Below the pieces are notes generated by a model. The model was given only the letters and a program-made list of their open reading frames with translations, had not been told where the DNA came from and searched no databases. Below are positions 22,962 to 25,904 of a DNA stretch of 25,904 bases, in pieces. Numbering within the stretch: the stretch's first letter is position 1; each line of letters begins with the position of its first letter. A program made the translations under genes and the position numbers. Source of the stretch: Limivicinus sp963617275 (lineage in GTDB: Bacteria > Bacillota > Clostridia > Oscillospirales > Oscillospiraceae); the NCBI GenBank assembly GCA_963617275.1, contig CAVENX010000024.1, positions 1 to 25,904 on the forward strand. The letters are read 5' to 3'.

Positions 22962-23114
22962 TGAGGCGGGGTTCGGATACTCCCCTTTGCTTAATGAACG
23001 GAAAAAAATCTGATCCGTATATAATCTGGCAGTCAAATAAATTCGCTGAAAAAAGCAAAACTCGATAAGGAGAAAAAGAGTCCGGAATCTGGCGTCTGAA
23101 GTTTGCAGTCAGGG
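22962..23114. other. Spacer between remB and gyrB: shared 18-mer and possible -10 box
   Basis: An 18-base string at 22970-22987 (ggttcggatactcccctt) is identical to one in the hrcA leader (7359-7376, opposite strand). TATATAAT at 23018-23025 is a good -10 box but lacks a clear -35. From about 23079 there are degenerate purine heptads (gagtccggaatctggcgtctgaag) that may be the worn left arm of the repeat ending at 23199. No gene. Confidence 0.5.
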
Positions 23115-23199
23115 TGCCGCGCAGGCGGCGATAAGAAATTTTCATCATCGGCATAGCCGATACCTTAACTCCACACTCCTCACTCCACACTCCTCACTC
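23115..23199. repeat. Right arm of an intergenic repeat before gyrB
   Basis: Contains gccgcgcaggcggcgat, the hairpin atcggcatagccgat, then heptads taactccacactcctcactccacactcctcact. It matches the right arms at 13289, 22666 and 25726. The arm ends ten bases before the gyrB ATG. Confidence 0.8.
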
Positions 23200-23209
23200 A
23201 AAAACTAAG

Positions 23210-25150
23210 ATGTCTGATTTGATAGAAAACGTAAACAAAAGCGCGGAGGAATACGACGCATCGCAGATACAGGTGCTTGAAGGGCTTGAGGCCGTAAGAA
23301 AGCGCCCGGGTATGTATATCGGCTCTACCTCGTCCTCAGGTCTGCACCATCTTGTGTATGAGATCGTCGATAACGCCATCGACGAGGCTCTTGCGGGCTT
23401 CTGCACCGATATAGAGGTGACGATAGAGAAGGGCGATATAATCCGCGTTGAGGACAACGGGCGCGGCATCCCCGTCGATATACAGGAGCAGACAGGCAAA
23501 AGCGCACTCGAGGTCGTGTTCACAGTGCTGCACGCGGGCGGTAAGTTCGGCGGCGGGGGCTACAAAGTCTCCGGCGGTCTGCACGGCGTCGGCGCGTCGG
23601 TCGTCAACGCGCTTTCGGAATGGCTCGAGGTGCAGGTGCATAAGGACGGAAAAATATATCAGATGCGCTTTGCACGGGGCGCCATCACGCAGGAGATAAC
23701 CGTCGTCGGCGAAACGGACAAGCGCGGCACGACCGTCCGCTTCAAGCCCGATCCGGAGATGTTCGACGACACGGTATACAGCTATGACATTCTCCATACC
23801 CGTATGCAGGAGCAGGCTTTCCTCAACGCCGGCGTTTCGATCATGCTCAGCGATGAGCGCGGCGAAGAAGAAAAAAGCGAAAAGATGTGCTATGAGGGCG
23901 GCATAAGGGAATATGTAAGCTTTATAAACAAGAACAAGACCCCCATACACGACGAGATAATATATCTCTCCGGCCAGAAGGGCGACGCCGTGGCGGAGAT
24001 AGCGATACAGTATACCGACGTATATAACGAAAGCATAGTCTCCTTTGCAAACGATATACACACCCCCGAGGGCGGCATGCACGAGACCGGCTTCAAGACG
24101 GCGCTGACAAGGGTCATAAACGCCTACGGCGCGAAGACGAACGTCATAAAGGGCGACGATAAGGTCAGCGGCGAGGACGTGCGCGAGGGCATCACGGCGA
24201 TAATCTCCGTAAAGCTTCCGGAGGCGCAGTTTGAAGGGCAGACCAAGCAGAAGCTCGGCAACGCGTATATAAGAACGCTTGTTGACGGTATCGTCAACGA
24301 TCAGCTCACCGAATTTCTGGAGGAGCATCCCGCCGTCGGCAAGGCGATACTTGAAAAGGCGATGATGGCCAACCGCGCACGCGAGGCCGCACGCAAGGCG
24401 AAGGAGAGCGTCCGGCGCAAAACGGGGCTTGAATCCGGTCAGATGCCAGATAAGCTTCAGGACTGCAACGAGCGCGACCCGGGGCTGTGCGAAATATACA
24501 TCGTCGAGGGCGACAGCGCCGCAGGCTCCGCCATTCAGGGGCGCGACTCGAGATTTCAGGCGATACTTGCCATGTGGGGCAAGATGCTCAACGTAGAGAA
24601 GGCAAGGGCGGACAAGATATACGGAAACGACAAGCTCTACCCGCTGATCGTCGCGCTCGGCGCGGGGATAGGGGACGAGTTCAACATAGAAAAGCTCCGC
24701 TACCATAAGATAATCATAATGGCCGATGCCGATGTTGACGGAAGCCATATCCGCACTCTCCTGCTGACGTTCTTCTTCCGCTATATGCGGCCGCTCATTG
24801 AAAACGGCTATGTCTACTCCGCTGTTCCCCCGCTCTATAAGCTCACCCGCGGAAAACAGCAGAAGGTCGCCTACTCGGATGAGGAGCGCGACAGGCTCTC
24901 CGCCGAGATGCGCGCCGACAACCCCAACGCCAAGGTAGATATCTCCCGCTTCAAGGGTCTGGGCGAGATGGACCCGCACGAGCTGTGGGACACCACAATG
25001 GATCCCGAAAAGCGCTCACTGCGCAGAATAACTCTCAACGACGCCATCCGCGCCGATCAGATCTTCAACGTGCTCATGGGTGAGGACGTCGAGCCGCGCC
25101 GCGAATGGATAGAACAGAACGCGAAATATGTCGTGAACCTCGACATCTGA
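23210..25150 (+). CDS. gyrB: DNA gyrase subunit B
   Basis: 646 aa, normal for the short (Gram-positive) form. ATPase subunit of the topoisomerase that introduces negative supercoils. The GHKL ATPase domain has LHHLVYEIVDNAIDEAL, VEDNGRGIPVDI and the glycine lid GGYKVSGGLHGVGASVVNAL. The transducer domain follows, then TOPRIM with VEGDSAAGSA (~432) and MADADVDGSHIRTLLLTFFF (~505). The C-terminal tail has RFKGLGEMDPHELWDTTMDP. Translation from ATG 23210 gives the expected N-terminus (ASQIQVLEGLEAVRKRPGMYIGS), but no Shine-Dalgarno precedes it: the upstream bases are repeat heptads and then caaaaactaag. Normally next to gyrA; here a repeat-bounded gene lies between. Confidence 0.98.
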   Translation: MSDLIENVNKSAEEYDASQIQVLEGLEAVRKRPGMYIGSTSSSGLHHLVYEIVDNAIDEALAGFCTDIEVTIEKGDIIRVEDNGRGIPVDIQEQTGKSALEVVFTVLHAGGKFGGGGYKVSGGLHGVGASVVNALSEWLEVQVHKDGKIYQMRFARGAITQEITVVGETDKRGTTVRFKPDPEMFDDTVYSYDILHTRMQEQAFLNAGVSIMLSDERGEEEKSEKMCYEGGIREYVSFINKNKTPIHDEIIYLSGQKGDAVAEIAIQYTDVYNESIVSFANDIHTPEGGMHETGFKTALTRVINAYGAKTNVIKGDDKVSGEDVREGITAIISVKLPEAQFEGQTKQKLGNAYIRTLVDGIVNDQLTEFLEEHPAVGKAILEKAMMANRAREAARKAKESVRRKTGLESGQMPDKLQDCNERDPGLCEIYIVEGDSAAGSAIQGRDSRFQAILAMWGKMLNVEKARADKIYGNDKLYPLIVALGAGIGDEFNIEKLRYHKIIIMADADVDGSHIRTLLLTFFFRYMRPLIENGYVYSAVPPLYKLTRGKQQKVAYSDEERDRLSAEMRADNPNAKVDISRFKGLGEMDPHELWDTTMDPEKRSLRRITLNDAIRADQIFNVLMGEDVEPRREWIEQNAKYVVNLDI

Positions 25151-25153
25151 AAA

Positions 25154-25269
25154 GAGAGTGGAGAGCTTCATAGAGTGAGGAGTTAGAAGTTAGGAGTTAT
25201 TGTGTCGGCAGAGCCGACGGATTCAAATATAGAGTTGAGAGTGGAGATGTTGAGCCGCTTGCGCGGTGA
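25154..25269. repeat. Left arm of the repeat bounding the four-helix-bundle gene
   Basis: Purine heptads gagtgaggagttagaagttaggagtt, then gtgtcggcagagccgac, a second purine run gagttgagagtggagatg, then ttgagccgcttgcgcggtgattgag. The module order is as in the left arms at 12678 and 22365. It runs to nine bases before ATG 25278. Confidence 0.85.
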
Positions 25270-25277
25270 TTGAGATT

Positions 25278-25637
25278 ATGGAGAAGACGGTTAAAGAAAA
25301 AAGCGAAAGGTTTGCAATCAGAATAGTCAATCTATATAAATTTCTGTGCTTGGAAAAAAACGAATATGTACTGTCAAAGCAAATACTCAAAAGCGGGACA
25401 AGCATAGGAGCAAACCTCGCCGAAGCGGATTACGCAATAAGCAAAAGCGATTTTCTCTCAAAGCTCTATATAGCGCTCAAAGAAACTTCAGAAACCCTAT
25501 ATTGGCTCAAATTGCTGAAAAAAACAGATTATCTATCGGAAAAAGAGTATAATTCGCTATATAATGACTGTGAAGAAATAAGAAAAATTCTTTCTTCATC
25601 AACAAAAACAATAAAATCAATAAAGGGAGAACAGTGA
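25278..25637 (+). CDS. Four-helix-bundle protein (23S rRNA intervening-sequence protein family)
   Basis: 119 aa. Recognised by FAIRIVNLYKFL, the signature SKQILKSGTSIGANLAEADYAISKSDFLSKLYIALKETSETLYWLKLL, and a final helix EEIRKIL. The family (TIGR02436 type) is known from intervening sequences in 23S rRNA and is related in fold to the Avd accessory protein of diversity-generating retroelements; its biochemical role is unsettled. It forms a basic-surfaced oligomer. AT content is much higher than in the gyrase genes on either side, suggesting separate origin. The gene is framed by a left arm (25154) and inverted right arm (25672) of the intergenic repeat, splitting gyrB from gyrA. ATG 25278 is preferred; GTG 25266 is possible. 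No ribosome site is visible for either. Confidence 0.88.
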   Translation: MEKTVKEKSERFAIRIVNLYKFLCLEKNEYVLSKQILKSGTSIGANLAEADYAISKSDFLSKLYIALKETSETLYWLKLLKKTDYLSEKEYNSLYNDCEEIRKILSSSTKTIKSIKGEQ

Positions 25638-25671
25638 AAGAAATATACGGGAGACAGGATATATTTTCAAT

Positions 25672-25726
25672 AAGCCGGCATAGCCGGCACAATAACTCCT
25701 CACTCCTCGTTCCTCACTCCTCACTT
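25672..25726. repeat. Right arm of the repeat bounding the four-helix-bundle gene
   Basis: The hairpin gccggcatagccggc (25674-25688), then caca/aataactcctcactcctc heptads to 25726. It is the inverse counterpart of the left arm at 25154. Confidence 0.85.
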
Positions 25727-25752
25727 ATATTGTAAAACGGAGTTTTACCATT

Positions 25753-25904
25753 ATGGCACATAAAAGAGACTACAAACCGGAAGACATACTTTTCCCGAAT
25801 CAGGTGATATACGAGTCGGAGCTTGTAAGCGAGATGCAGACAAGCTATATCGACTACGCCATGTCCGTTATCGTCGGCAGGGCGCTGCCCGATGTGCGCG
25901 ACGG
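25753..25904 (+). CDS. gyrA: DNA gyrase subunit A, N-terminal start (3' end outside window)
   Basis: The first 50 codons are visible; the frame is open to the window end. The winged-helix domain opening is typical: an EDILFPNQVIYESELVSEM segment and then SYIDYAMSVIVGRALPDVRDG, the universal GyrA N-terminal signature. The catalytic tyrosine lies outside the window. A possible ribosome site, GGAG, is ten bases before ATG and sits in the loop of a small stem (gtaaaa-cggag-ttttac, 25732-25748). The repeat arm ends 26 bases upstream. Confidence 0.97.
   Translation, partial: MAHKRDYKPEDILFPNQVIYESELVSEMQTSYIDYAMSVIVGRALPDVRD

Noticed and set aside
22970..22987. T-arm of a tRNA (ggttcggata)
   Set aside because: No matching acceptor, D or anticodon stems can be folded around it here or at 7359-7376.
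23336..24979. 547-aa open frame antisense to gyrB
   Set aside because: A shadow of gyrB caused by codon bias; no recognisable motifs or ribosome site.

Overview
The window is the replication-origin neighbourhood of a low-to-mid GC Gram-positive bacterium, most likely an anaerobic gut-type member of the Clostridia (Oscillospirales/Ruminococcaceae-like). Three things point there: the gene order dnaA-dnaN-S4 protein-recF-remB-gyrB-gyrA, an hrcA-grpE-dnaK-dnaJ operon under a CIRCE operator, and strong purine-rich Shine-Dalgarno sites. No species can be named from the sequence alone.

Layout. 1-2150: the 3' part of a seryl-tRNA synthetase, a secreted thioredoxin-fold protein, and a dense array of hairpins. 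2151-7471 (minus strand): the class I heat-shock operon hrcA-grpE-dnaK-dnaJ with a near-perfect sigma-A promoter overlapping CIRCE, a 46-bp tandem repeat before dnaK and competing hairpins before dnaJ. 7695-10943 (plus): a membrane-anchored serine-hydrolase-like protein with a very acidic tail, then a lipoprotein that looks like a circularly permuted amino-acid-binding protein. 10962-12484: a small DUF378 membrane protein (minus) and glyA (plus). 12485-13300: no large gene, but a candidate small RNA and a long intergenic repeat enclosing a possible type I toxin-antitoxin pair. 13301-17562 (minus): a small membrane protein, nicotinate phosphoribosyltransferase, a class I aminotransferase and a C69-type N-terminal-nucleophile peptidase. 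17563-25904 (plus): dnaA, a candidate oriC, dnaN, an S4 RNA-binding protein, recF, remB, gyrB, a four-helix-bundle protein and the start of gyrA.

The most unusual content is in the spacers. A family of intergenic elements, with purine-rich heptad arms (GTGAGGAGTTAGGAG-like) at the left and their inverse at the right, fills every gap from dnaN to gyrA and one gap further left. One copy encloses a 23S-intervening-sequence-type four-helix-bundle gene, inserted between gyrB and gyrA. Another encloses a tiny ORF with a convergent antisense RNA whose promoter matches consensus exactly. Two copies run almost up to the start codons of remB and gyrB, leaving no visible Shine-Dalgarno.

The origin itself looks atypical. 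The dnaA-dnaN spacer has three perfect TTTTCAACA nonamers plus one near match and no canonical TTATCCACA box, and DnaA has changed two residues aligned with base-contacting positions of E. coli DnaA (P423 to K, D433 to N). These could be coupled changes in DnaA recognition. All family assignments come from reading motifs; no database search was run.
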